A stretch of 6,396 nt of DNA. Origin: an uncultured Treponema sp. GTDB lineage: Bacteria > Spirochaetota > Spirochaetia > Treponematales > Treponemataceae. Shown here piece by piece: positions 1 through 5,103 of the stretch. Location of the stretch: contig CALAUH010000298.1 of assembly GCA_937892225.1 (NCBI GenBank), positions 1 through 6,396 on the forward strand, in the 5' to 3' direction. Made by a program: the position numbers and the translations under genes. The notes below the pieces were generated by a model. It saw only the letters and a program-made list of their open reading frames with translations, was not told the DNA's origin and searched no databases. Each line of letters opens with the position of its first letter. Position 1 is the stretch's first letter.

Positions 1-56
1 AACCTGAATGGCTGAAAACAGAAGTTCTTAAGGAAGCGGAAAAAATCAGATATTAG
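1..56 (+). CDS. C-terminal tail of an upstream gene (partial)
   Basis: Only one plus-strand frame stays open from the window edge. It reads PEWLKTEVLKEAEKIRY and stops at a TAG at 54-56; the other two plus frames hit a stop within the first 15 bases. The fragment is charged and probably helical. It is too short to name a family. It runs tail-to-tail with the acetyltransferase gene, leaving only 7 bases between the two stop codons, which fits dense coding rather than chance. The start lies outside the window. Confidence 0.5.
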   Translation, partial: PEWLKTEVLKEAEKIRY

Positions 57-63
57 GTTAATT

Positions 64-579
64 CTATTTTAATCGCATTGCTTTACGAATTGTTTCGACC
101 GGCAAAAAATATGTAAGATTTTTATTCGTAAGGGATTGAAATCCAAACTGTTCATAAAATGATGCAGACGATTCTTTTGCATCAACTATGATAAAATAAA
201 GTCCTGTAATATCTGCAACATGAACTGTTTTTATAAATGCCTGTGTCAGTAAATATTTTCCAATTCCCTTTTTTTGAAAAGATTTATTTACAGCAAGTCT
301 TGCAACGCGTAAAGCTGGGATTGGATATTTTGGAAGATGATTTTTTGCATTTTCCGGTAAATCTTCAAATTTAACTTGAGCTGTAGCAATGGTAAAATAT
401 CCTGCTATTTCTTTTGTTTGAGTGAGTGCAATAAAAGTTTTGCCAATTCCAAGTTTATCGTTTTTTTCTGCATACCGAGAAAGATAAATGTTCAATTCTT
501 CAATGCCGCAGTCAAAATTTTTTAAAAGACTTTTTTGAGGAAGCTCGTTTATTGAAAACAGATATAAATCTTGAATCAA
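64..579 (-). CDS. GNAT acetyltransferase, TacT-like toxin of a type II TA module
   Basis: A 171-residue protein of the GCN5-related N-acetyltransferase fold. Known relatives (TacT, AtaT, KacT) acetylate the amino group of aminoacyl-tRNA and stop translation in the cytoplasm; that activity is inferred here. The sequence shows the family N-terminus FDCGIEELNIYLSRYA (22-37), the AcCoA pyrophosphate loop QKKGIG (102-107) after the RVARLAV strand, and SFYEQFGF (140-147), whose Tyr142 sits where TacT-type toxins keep their catalytic tyrosine. Length is normal for the family. The start is a TTG at 577-579: no internal Met is available before residue 168, and an AGAGG at 588-592 lies 8 nt upstream of it. 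The TTG shares bases with the TGA of the antitoxin gene (TTGA), so translation is probably coupled. It appears intact. Confidence 0.9.
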   Translation of the reverse strand: MIQDLYLFSINELPQKSLLKNFDCGIEELNIYLSRYAEKNDKLGIGKTFIALTQTKEIAGYFTIATAQVKFEDLPENAKNHLPKYPIPALRVARLAVNKSFQKKGIGKYLLTQAFIKTVHVADITGLYFIIVDAKESSASFYEQFGFQSLTNKNLTYFLPVETIRKAMRLK

Positions 580-833
580 CGAAATAACCTCTTGAGTGCT
601 TCAGTTGGTTCAGGAGGATTTTCTAATGCAGCTAAAATAAGATTACGGTCCTGATTGGAAAGTAATAAAACTTCTTCTTCATCTAAATCAATTTTTGCCT
701 GTTTAAGCGATGTTGTAATAATGTAGGAAGAAAGCGAAAGATGTTTTAATTCCGCCGCACGTTCCAAAAGTTTTTTTTCTTCATCATTTGTGCGTAAATC
801 TATTCTTTCATTTTTCAAAGCAGGAATTGCCAT
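576..833 (-). CDS. DUF1778 antitoxin (TacA-like, ribbon-helix-helix)
   Basis: An 85-residue protein matching the DUF1778/TacA antitoxin family, which binds DNA through an N-terminal ribbon-helix-helix and neutralises a GNAT toxin through its C-terminal tail. Visible parts are the beta strand and two helices at about residues 9-46 (ERIDLRTNDEEKKLLERAA, then SLSSYIITTSLKQA) and the characteristic tail LSNQDRNLILAALENPPEPTEALKRLF (58-84). That tail has the Asn-Pro-Pro motif usual where the antitoxin grips the toxin. ATG is at 831-833, with AAGAGG (840-845 on the complement) 6 nt upstream. It is the first gene of the operon, ahead of the toxin with a 4-nt overlap. Family members repress their own promoter as a complex with the toxin, and the promoter region here has suitable paired sites. 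Confidence 0.92.
   Translation of the reverse strand: MAIPALKNERIDLRTNDEEKKLLERAAELKHLSLSSYIITTSLKQAKIDLDEEEVLLLSNQDRNLILAALENPPEPTEALKRLFR
588..592 (-). promoter_or_regulatory. Ribosome binding site that decides the TTG start of the toxin
   Basis: AGAGG on the minus strand, inside the end of the antitoxin gene, is 8 nt from the TTG at 579. It is the main support for choosing this non-ATG start. Confidence 0.6.
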
Positions 834-839
834 AATGTA

Positions 840-845
840 CCTCTT
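840..845 (-). promoter_or_regulatory. Ribosome binding site of the antitoxin gene
   Basis: AAGAGG on the minus strand lies 6 nt before the ATG at 833, supporting that start. Confidence 0.7.
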
Positions 846-856
846 AGATTAAATAT

Positions 857-885
857 AATATATTGTACGGTATTTGTACACACAA
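857..885 (-). promoter_or_regulatory. Promoter and probable operator of the toxin-antitoxin operon
   Basis: On the minus strand, TTGTGT (880-885) is followed after exactly 17 bp by TATATT (857-862), which differs from the -10 consensus at one base. The spacer carries two GTAC sites (865-868 and 876-879), centres 11 bp or one helical turn apart. An outer inverted pair TATTGT/ACAATA (861-866 and 882-887) encloses them. Paired sites between -35 and -10 are what a ribbon-helix-helix antitoxin would need to block RNA polymerase. The promoter elements are seen directly; the operator role is inferred. Confidence 0.6.
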
Positions 886-912
886 TAAAAGTTTATTATC
901 TGAAATCTTTTT

Positions 913-953
913 TATAATATGTCATACAGTTGTCATATTAAGTGTATTATAAT
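913..953 (+). promoter_or_regulatory. Candidate promoter region of the five-gene plus-strand run
   Basis: Two perfect TATAAT boxes occur, at 913-918 and 948-953. Neither has a good -35 at standard spacing; the nearest -35-like hexamer, TTGTCA (930-935), is only 12 bp from the second box. Between them is a tandem repeat, TGTCATA at 920-926 and 931-937, with an 11-bp period, which could bind an activator in place of a -35. The second box would start transcription at about 960, only a few bases before the ATG at 964. Confidence 0.45.
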
Positions 954-963
954 CAAATCATAA

Positions 964-1242
964 ATGATGATAGAAAACGAATTGATAAAAAATTTAGGCA
1001 GACTTCACACCACAGAAATGGGAATTGATCGAATCAAAAAAAATCTTGCTCTCGCCTGTGATGATGTAGTTGAATGGTGCAAAAATCAGATAAAAATTGC
1101 CGGTGCGGATTGTGATAAAAATATTTCCCGCAAAGGCAAAAACTGGTATGTGGATATTGGAAGTGGCATTATCACAGTGAATGCTTACAGTTATACAATT
1201 ATTACGGCACATAAAAAGAAAAATGCAGCGACCGGATTTTGA
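964..1242 (+). CDS. DUF3781 family protein
   Basis: A 92-residue cytosolic protein that I recognise as DUF3781, a family without an assigned function. Typical segments are RLHTTEMGIDRIKKNL (13-28), DDVVEWCK (33-40) and the C-terminal block RKGKNWYVD then ITVNAYSYTIITAHK (57-85). There is no signal peptide, membrane segment or recognisable catalytic motif. Start: ATG at 964, with a second in-frame ATG at 967. Neither has a Shine-Dalgarno sequence, unlike most genes nearby, and a TATAAT ends 10 nt before the first ATG, so a leaderless transcript is possible. The gene heads a five-gene run, and its 3' end overlaps the next gene by 20 nt in another frame. The family call is confident; the role is unknown. 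Confidence 0.85.
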   Translation: MMIENELIKNLGRLHTTEMGIDRIKKNLALACDDVVEWCKNQIKIAGADCDKNISRKGKNWYVDIGSGIITVNAYSYTIITAHKKKNAATGF

Positions 1243-1804
1243 TGAAATAAAAACATTTGAAGAATTCTCAAAATATTACTGGTATCGGGATGAGCTGATA
1301 AAAATCTGTAAGGCTCACGGACTTGCATCTCCAAGTGGAAAAATTCAGTTGAACAAGGTGATTGAAAAATACTTTTGCGGGGAGATTGTGCTGCCGGTAA
1401 AAAAGCCCGCTGTAAAGAGGAGCTGTAAAAAAACTGTTAATGAACTGACTCTAAGCACAGGGATTATTGAATGTGGTTTTACTTTTGGCCCAAAGTTTCG
1501 TGCGTTTTTTGAAACTCAGACTGGAATAAAGCCCTTCAAATTCAACGTAGATATGGTGGCAACTGTAAAGGCGGTGAAGGAAACTAATGATGAAGCTTTT
1601 ACTTTGGGAGATTTGCTGGATATTTATTATGGAAAGAAAACCTATGCAAAGTATGATAAGTCGGCATTACAATGGAATAAGTTTCTGAAAGATTTCTGCG
1701 CCGATGAACGTAATGCAGATTGCAAAGATAAATTGAAAACTGCTGCCGCGTTATGGAAAGACGTACGGGAATCAGATATGCCAAAGGTATACAGGAGGTC
1801 ATGA
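1223..1804 (+). CDS. SAP-like / DUF6434 domain protein
   Basis: A 193-residue protein. The N-terminal part, MQRPDFDEIKTFEEF then YYWYRDELIKICKAHGL (1-34), followed by SGKIQLNKVIEKY (38-50), has the helix-extended-helix pattern of SAP-type nucleic-acid-binding domains. A lysine-rich linker (60-71) leads to a DUF6434-like second half with GFTFGPKFRAFFETQTG (85-101), FKFNVDM, TLGDLLDIYYGKK and a C-terminal helix ending LWKDVRESD. DNA binding is inferred from the SAP-like fold; no activity is known to me. An in-frame ATG exists at 1181, but family members begin with a short Met-x-Arg-Pro-(Asp/Glu)-Phe motif, which matches 1223. No Shine-Dalgarno precedes 1223, only an A-rich AAAGAAAA stretch, so translation probably depends on ribosomes finishing DUF3781 (20-nt overlap). 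The end of this gene encodes the ribosome binding site of the next. Confidence 0.75.
   Translation: MQRPDFDEIKTFEEFSKYYWYRDELIKICKAHGLASPSGKIQLNKVIEKYFCGEIVLPVKKPAVKRSCKKTVNELTLSTGIIECGFTFGPKFRAFFETQTGIKPFKFNVDMVATVKAVKETNDEAFTLGDLLDIYYGKKTYAKYDKSALQWNKFLKDFCADERNADCKDKLKTAAALWKDVRESDMPKVYRRS
1793..1798 (+). promoter_or_regulatory. Ribosome binding site of the GyrI-like gene
   Basis: AGGAGG lies within the last codons of the SAP gene, 6 nt before ATG 1805. It selects 1805 over the out-of-frame ATG at 1801 and implies strong, coupled translation. Confidence 0.85.
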
Positions 1805-2440
1805 ATGCCATTTGATTTTAAGAAAGAGTTTAAGGAATTTTATTTACCAAAGAATAAACCTGAAATTGTGCAGATACCAGAAATGAAGTTCCTGGCAGTA
1901 CGTGGAATGGGCGACCCGAATGTGGAAGGCGGTGACTACCAGACTGCACTGGGACTTTTGTATGCCGTTGCTTACACTCTTAAAATGAGTTACAAAACTG
2001 AGTACAAAATTGAAGGCTTTTTTGAATACGTTGTTCCGCCATTGGAAGGTTTCTGGTCTGTAAATGGAATTGATTATGAACACAAGGAAAATTTCAACTG
2101 GATTTCTGTAATTCGAGTACCAGATTTTGTAGGAAAAAAGGATTTTGAATGGGCACTTCATACTGCCAGTAAAAAGAAACACATTGATTGTTCTGTTCTT
2201 GAATCAAAGGTAGAATTTTTGACTATAGAAGAAGGTCTTTGTGTTCAGATGATGCACCATGGTCCTTATGATGATGAGCCGGCTTCTGTTGAACTTATGC
2301 ACAAATATATTGAAGAAAATGGATATACACTGGATTTTTCAGAGAAACGATTACATCACGAAATATATCTTTCTGATCCAAGGAAAACTTTACCAGAGAA
2401 AAATCGGTGTATAATAAGACATCCTGTAAAAAAAATATAG
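1805..2440 (+). CDS. GyrI-like small-molecule-binding protein, possible cyclopropanoid hydrolase
   Basis: A 211-residue stand-alone protein with a GyrI-like (SOUL/SHS2-type) ligand-binding fold and no DNA-binding domain. Recognisable blocks are FDFKKEFKEFYLPKNKPEI (3-21), FLAVRGMGDPN (29-39), the aromatic segment EYVVPPLEGFW (74-84), NFNWISVIRVPDFV (97-109), EEGLCVQMMHHGPYDDEPA (142-160) and HHEIYLSDPR (184-193) near the end. This is the longer subfamily beginning 'FDFKKEFKEFYLP'. Some GyrI-like proteins have been reported to hydrolyse cyclopropane-bearing alkylators (yatakemycin, CC-1065), while others only bind ligands; which applies here cannot be read from sequence. It begins directly after the SAP gene stop (TGA then ATG, no gap) and is followed after 48 nt by a ClbS-type gene. 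Cytosolic and apparently intact. Confidence 0.9.
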   Translation: MPFDFKKEFKEFYLPKNKPEIVQIPEMKFLAVRGMGDPNVEGGDYQTALGLLYAVAYTLKMSYKTEYKIEGFFEYVVPPLEGFWSVNGIDYEHKENFNWISVIRVPDFVGKKDFEWALHTASKKKHIDCSVLESKVEFLTIEEGLCVQMMHHGPYDDEPASVELMHKYIEENGYTLDFSEKRLHHEIYLSDPRKTLPEKNRCIIRHPVKKI

Positions 2441-2474
2441 TTAGCAGAAATTATGGTTACAACGGAACCTCAAA

Positions 2475-2480
2475 AAGGAG
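2475..2480 (+). promoter_or_regulatory. Ribosome binding site of the ClbS/DfsB gene
   Basis: AAGGAG lies 8 nt before the ATG at 2489. It argues for 2489 and against the in-frame ATG at 2453, whose extra 12 residues would be encoded by the ribosome binding site itself. Confidence 0.85.
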
Positions 2481-2488
2481 AAAAAAAT

Positions 2489-3031
2489 ATGCCACGACCA
2501 CAAACAAAAGAAGATTTGATTAAAGTCTCGGAAGAAAACTTTGCCTCTTTAAATAAACTGATTAACGAGCTTACAGAAAAAGAAATGAATACTCCGTTTG
2601 ATTTTTCTGACAGTCCAAGTAAAAAGGAACAGCATTGGGGACGTGATAAAAATGTTCGGGATGTGCTGGTTCACCTTTACGAATGGCATTTGCTTGGAAT
2701 TAAGTTTATAGAAAATAATAAGGAAACCGGGAAAAACATTGCCTTTTTACCAGAGCCTTATACTTTCAAAAACTACGGCCTTATGAACATGGAAATCTGG
2801 AAAAAGCATCAGGGGACAAGCCTGGAAGAAGCCCGAACAATGGTGACAAAGTCACATAATAAGTTGATGAATATTGTTGCCAGTCTTTCTAACGAAGAAC
2901 TTTTTACTCGCGGTTATTTTACCTGGACAGGAAACAATGCTCTTGGTAGTTATATGACAAGTAACCTTTCCAGCCATTACGATTGGGCAATTAAGAAAAT
3001 CAAGGCTCACAAAAAAAACTGCCAGAAGTAA
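2489..3031 (+). CDS. ClbS/DfsB family four-helix-bundle protein (DUF1706)
   Basis: A 180-residue protein of the ClbS/DfsB family (DinB-like four-helix bundle). The name-giving ClbS protects colibactin producers and is reported to open the toxin's cyclopropane warhead; DfsB-type relatives are less studied. Family landmarks are MPRPQTKEDLI (1-11), HWGRDKNVRDVLVHLYEWH (49-67), FLPEPYTFKNYGLMN (87-101), WKKHQGTSLEEA (104-115), FTWTGNNALGSYM (144-156) and SSHYDWAIKKIKAH (161-174). His62, Tyr64, Trp66 and His67, together with the SHYDW block, line the usual pocket region. Length is normal. The gene sits 48 nt after the GyrI-like gene and 9 nt before the radical SAM gene, in one probable operon. Family assignment is firm; the actual substrate is unknown. 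Confidence 0.92.
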   Translation: MPRPQTKEDLIKVSEENFASLNKLINELTEKEMNTPFDFSDSPSKKEQHWGRDKNVRDVLVHLYEWHLLGIKFIENNKETGKNIAFLPEPYTFKNYGLMNMEIWKKHQGTSLEEARTMVTKSHNKLMNIVASLSNEELFTRGYFTWTGNNALGSYMTSNLSSHYDWAIKKIKAHKKNCQK

Positions 3032-3040
3032 GACTCCACT

Positions 3041-3910
3041 ATGCATTTTGTAAACGCTAAATCAATTTTATCTTCTCAAAACGGAATGAATCTTTTTCGC
3101 GGTTGTACGCACGGCTGCATTTACTGCGATGCACGTTCACTTTGCTATCATACGCCTATTCCGTTTGAAGACATTGAAGTAAAACAAAATGCACCCGAAC
3201 TTCTTGCCGCTGCCCTTGCCAAAAAACGCAAACGCTGCATGATTGGAACTGGCTCAATGAGTGATCCGTATTTGCATGCAGAAGAAAAACTTTTGCTTAC
3301 CCGCCGCTGCCTTGAAATTATTGAACGGAACGGATTTGGTCTTGCAATCCAGACTAAATCTGCAAGAATCCTCCGCGATTTTGATGTAATCTGTGCCATC
3401 AATAAAAAGTCAAAAGCTGTAGTTCAAATGACGCTTACCACTTTTGACGAAAACTTATGTCGCCTTGTTGAACCAAATGTCAGCACCACCCGCGAACGTT
3501 TTGAAACGCTCATGAAGTTTAAAGAAGCAGGCGTTCCTACAATCGTCTGGTTTACTCCAATCCTGCCGTTTATAAATGACACCGAAGAAAACCTCTTTGG
3601 TATTTTGAATTACTGCAAAAAAGCCGGAGTAAAAGGAATTATCAAGTTTGATTTTGGAGTAACGCTTCGTGAAGGCGACCGTGAATATTTTTATGAATGT
3701 CTGGATAAATCTTTCCCCGGAATGAAGCAGCGTTATCAACAGGTTTATGGAAATGCCTACAATTTACTCAGCCCGAATAATTCCAAATTGATGAAAATAT
3801 TCCGTCAGTTTTGCAAGGAAAACAATATGCTGGTGGACGGAGAGTGTTTTGATTATATGCGCGAATTTCCAGAAGGTGGTGGAGACGGGCAGCTGGAATT
3901 GGAGTTCTGA
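3041..3910 (+). CDS. SPL-family radical SAM protein (SplB-like, COG1533)
   Basis: A 289-residue radical S-adenosylmethionine enzyme. The [4Fe-4S] motif CX3CX2C is GCTHGCIYC with Cys22, Cys26 and Cys29, followed by a TIM-barrel-type core: CMIGTGSMSDPY (66-77), LAIQTKSARILRDFD (101-115), VVQMTLTTFDENLCRLVEPN (127-146) and IVWFTPILPFINDTEEN (168-184). A conserved tail, FGVTLREGDREYF, NAYNLLSPNNSKLM, closes it. It belongs to the short SPL-like group, near annotated 'SPL family radical SAM protein' sequences. True spore photoproduct lyases repair UV thymine dimers in spores, but the short group lacks a proven substrate, and nothing in this window points to sporulation. ATG 3041 matches the usual 'MHFV.AK.IL' N-terminus; its ribosome site is weak. 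It closes the five-gene run, 9 nt after ClbS/DfsB. Confidence 0.9.
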   Translation: MHFVNAKSILSSQNGMNLFRGCTHGCIYCDARSLCYHTPIPFEDIEVKQNAPELLAAALAKKRKRCMIGTGSMSDPYLHAEEKLLLTRRCLEIIERNGFGLAIQTKSARILRDFDVICAINKKSKAVVQMTLTTFDENLCRLVEPNVSTTRERFETLMKFKEAGVPTIVWFTPILPFINDTEENLFGILNYCKKAGVKGIIKFDFGVTLREGDREYFYECLDKSFPGMKQRYQQVYGNAYNLLSPNNSKLMKIFRQFCKENNMLVDGECFDYMREFPEGGGDGQLELEF

Positions 3911-3951
3911 TAAAAACTGTGTAAAATTATTAAAAAAAATAGCGTACTCAC

Positions 3952-3982
3952 ACTATACAAAACTGAAATCATATACTATACT
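3952..3982 (+). promoter_or_regulatory. Possible promoter upstream of the structured element and Fic gene
   Basis: Two overlapping TATACT hexamers (3972-3977 and 3977-3982, each 5 of 6 to the -10 consensus) lie about 20-30 bp before the structured element. A 7-bp direct repeat ACTATAC occurs at 3952-3958 and 3975-3981. No good -35 is present at 16-18 bp. The region is very AT-rich, so such boxes could arise by chance. Confidence 0.35.
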
Positions 3983-4001
3983 AAATTATATCTAATCATT
4001 T

Positions 4002-4089
4002 GGTCGGCTCTCTAAGTCTAGGACATTTGAGGCTGTAGTAACGAAAAAGGGTTTATATGTTATTACAGAGCTCCCCTTAGCCGACTTTT
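4002..4089 (+). ncRNA. Nested stem-loop element, possible structured RNA leader or attenuator
   Basis: An outer 7-bp stem pairs GTCGGCT (4003-4009) with AGCCGAC (4079-4085). It can be extended by AAG (4014-4016) with CTT (4076-4078) across a 4-nt bulge. Inside is a continuous 10-bp helix, CTGTAGTAAC (4033-4042) with GTTATTACAG (4059-4068), its only non-Watson-Crick pair being a G-U, which is what RNA pairing allows. The 16-nt loop contains AAGGG (4047-4051), complementary to CCCTT (4074-4078), so a pseudoknot is possible. TTTT (4086-4089) follows the outer stem, so it could also act as a weak terminator. It lies 31 nt before the Fic start codon. I do not recognise it as a named riboswitch class. 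Pairing is seen; function is inferred. Confidence 0.55.
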
Positions 4090-4108
4090 CCCTGAAAAAA
4101 TATTATAT

Positions 4109-4112
4109 GAGG
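4109..4112 (+). promoter_or_regulatory. Ribosome binding site of the RhuM-Fic gene
   Basis: GAGG lies 7 nt before ATG 4120 and 20 nt beyond the end of the structured element, so folding of that element could influence access to it. Confidence 0.6.
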
Positions 4113-4119
4113 TCTCACT

Positions 4120-5046
4120 ATGGAAAAAGAAATTATTTTCTTTGAATCAGGAGATAAGTCTGTGTCCCTTAAGGTTCCGCTTCAGAATGAAACGGTTTGG
4201 TTGAATCAATCACAAATGATTCAGTTATTTGATCGCGATCAATCTGTTATTTCAAGGCATGTTAAAAATGTTTTTGATGAACAGGAAGTTGATGCAGAAA
4301 GCAATATGCAAATTTTGCATATTAGTGGCTCCGACAAGCCGGTTGTCTTTTATTCCCTGGACGTAATCATCTCCGTTGGTTACCGTGTAAAATCAAAACG
4401 AGGTGTAGAATTCCGCAAATGGGCAAATTCTGTCCTAAAACAATACATTATGAATGGTTATGCCGAAAATACTCGTCGTCTTGAAGAATTAAACCAGACT
4501 CTTCAGATTATAAAACGAATTGAAAAGAATGCAGTTAATCTTGAAAAGTCTCAAATCCTTGAAGTAATTGAAAAATACACTACAGCATTGGATCTTCTGG
4601 ATGATTATGACCATCTTTGTGTTGCAAAACCACAAGGAAATAATTCCACTTACGTTTTGACTTATGAAGAATGCAGAAAGCTTATTAATTCCATGCGTTT
4701 TGCTTCTGAAAGTGATTTGTTTGGTAATGAAAAAGATAAATCTTTTGAAGGAAGCCTAGGCGCTGTTTATCAGACTTTTGATGGTAAAGATGTATATCCT
4801 TCAATTCAGGAAAAGGCTGCTAATCTTTTGTATTTTATTGTAAAGAATCATTCTTTCAGTGACGGGAACAAACGAATTGCAGCGGCAGTATTTCTGTATT
4901 TTCTTGATAAAAATAACTGGTTATTTACGGATGGTAAAAAGCGTCTTGCAGACAACACCTTGGTTGCTCTTACAATTATGATTGCGGAAAGTAAACCAGA
5001 AGAAAAGGAGATTATGGTAAATCTTGTAATGAATTTCTTGGTGTAA
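4120..5046 (+). CDS. RhuM-Fic fusion protein (virulence protein RhuM/Fic/DOC family)
   Basis: A 308-residue two-domain protein. Residues 20-114 form the RhuM-type domain: VWLNQSQMIQLFDRDQSVISRHVKN (26-50), then VVFYSLDVIISVGYRVKSKRG and FRKWANSVLKQYIMNGY (98-114), a likely DNA-binding region. A helical, probably coiled linker (116-165) leads to a C-terminal Fic/Doc domain with the active loop HSFSDGNKR (His244 to Arg252) followed by the IAAAVFLYFL helix. Fic proteins usually transfer AMP from ATP to target hydroxyls, while Doc phosphorylates EF-Tu. Here Lys251 replaces the second Gly of the classical HPFxxGNGR and recalls Doc's ANKR, so the transferred group is uncertain. I see no Fic-inhibitory S/TxxxE(G/N) helix and no small antitoxin gene beside it. 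A self-contained toxin-like regulator is the best description. Confidence 0.9.
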   Translation: MEKEIIFFESGDKSVSLKVPLQNETVWLNQSQMIQLFDRDQSVISRHVKNVFDEQEVDAESNMQILHISGSDKPVVFYSLDVIISVGYRVKSKRGVEFRKWANSVLKQYIMNGYAENTRRLEELNQTLQIIKRIEKNAVNLEKSQILEVIEKYTTALDLLDDYDHLCVAKPQGNNSTYVLTYEECRKLINSMRFASESDLFGNEKDKSFEGSLGAVYQTFDGKDVYPSIQEKAANLLYFIVKNHSFSDGNKRIAAAVFLYFLDKNNWLFTDGKKRLADNTLVALTIMIAESKPEEKEIMVNLVMNFLV

Positions 5047-5103
5047 AAAATCATGAAAGAAGGGGAACAGGACTTCTAATCCCGGCCTTTCTTCAAAGTT
5101 TTT
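5045..5103. terminator. Probable bidirectional terminator between Fic and AlkD genes
   Basis: TGAAAGAAGG (5054-5063) pairs with CCTTTCTTCA (5086-5095) with one A-C mismatch and one G-T pair; GG 5064-5065 can add pairs with CC 5082-5083. On the plus strand the stem is followed by TTTTT (5099-5103). On the minus strand it is followed by six T (plus-strand A at 5045-5050). It can therefore serve both convergent genes, and its right arm lies inside the last codons of the AlkD gene. Confidence 0.5.

Noticed and set aside
861..953. CRISPR-like or iterated repeats in the first intergenic region
   Set aside because: Only two copies each of short motifs (GTAC, TGTCATA); these are better explained as regulator sites.
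930..953. TTGTCA as the -35 of TATAAT 948-953
   Set aside because: Spacing is only 12 bp, too short for a sigma-70-type promoter.
1181..1222. Longer N-terminus for the SAP/DUF6434 protein from ATG 1181
   Set aside because: The extra 14 residues lie inside the conserved end of DUF3781 and do not resemble the family, whose members start with Met-x-Arg-Pro-(Asp/Glu)-Phe, matching 1223.
2453..2488. Longer N-terminus for the ClbS/DfsB protein from ATG 2453
   Set aside because: The extension is encoded by the AAGGAG ribosome site and spacer; the family normally begins at MPRP.
994..3739. Minus-strand ORFs opposite the five-gene run (for example 994-1212, 1599-1811, 1844-2182, 2852-3046, 3148-3402, 3455-3739)
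   Set aside because: They lie fully opposite well-conserved genes, lack ribosome sites and resemble no protein family.
3041..3910. True spore photoproduct lyase (splB)
   Set aside because: The protein belongs to a shorter SPL-like group and the window shows no sporulation genes, so the gene symbol was withheld.
4003..4085. tRNA gene, suggested by a 7-bp terminal stem and 83-nt length
   Set aside because: There is no TpsiC arm or GGTTC-type loop, no proper anticodon arm, and the central 10-bp helix does not fit a cloverleaf.
4003..4085. Integron attC site
   Set aside because: No RYYYAAC/GTTRRRY core sites at the ends on either strand, and the other gene junctions have no similar element, so there is no cassette array.
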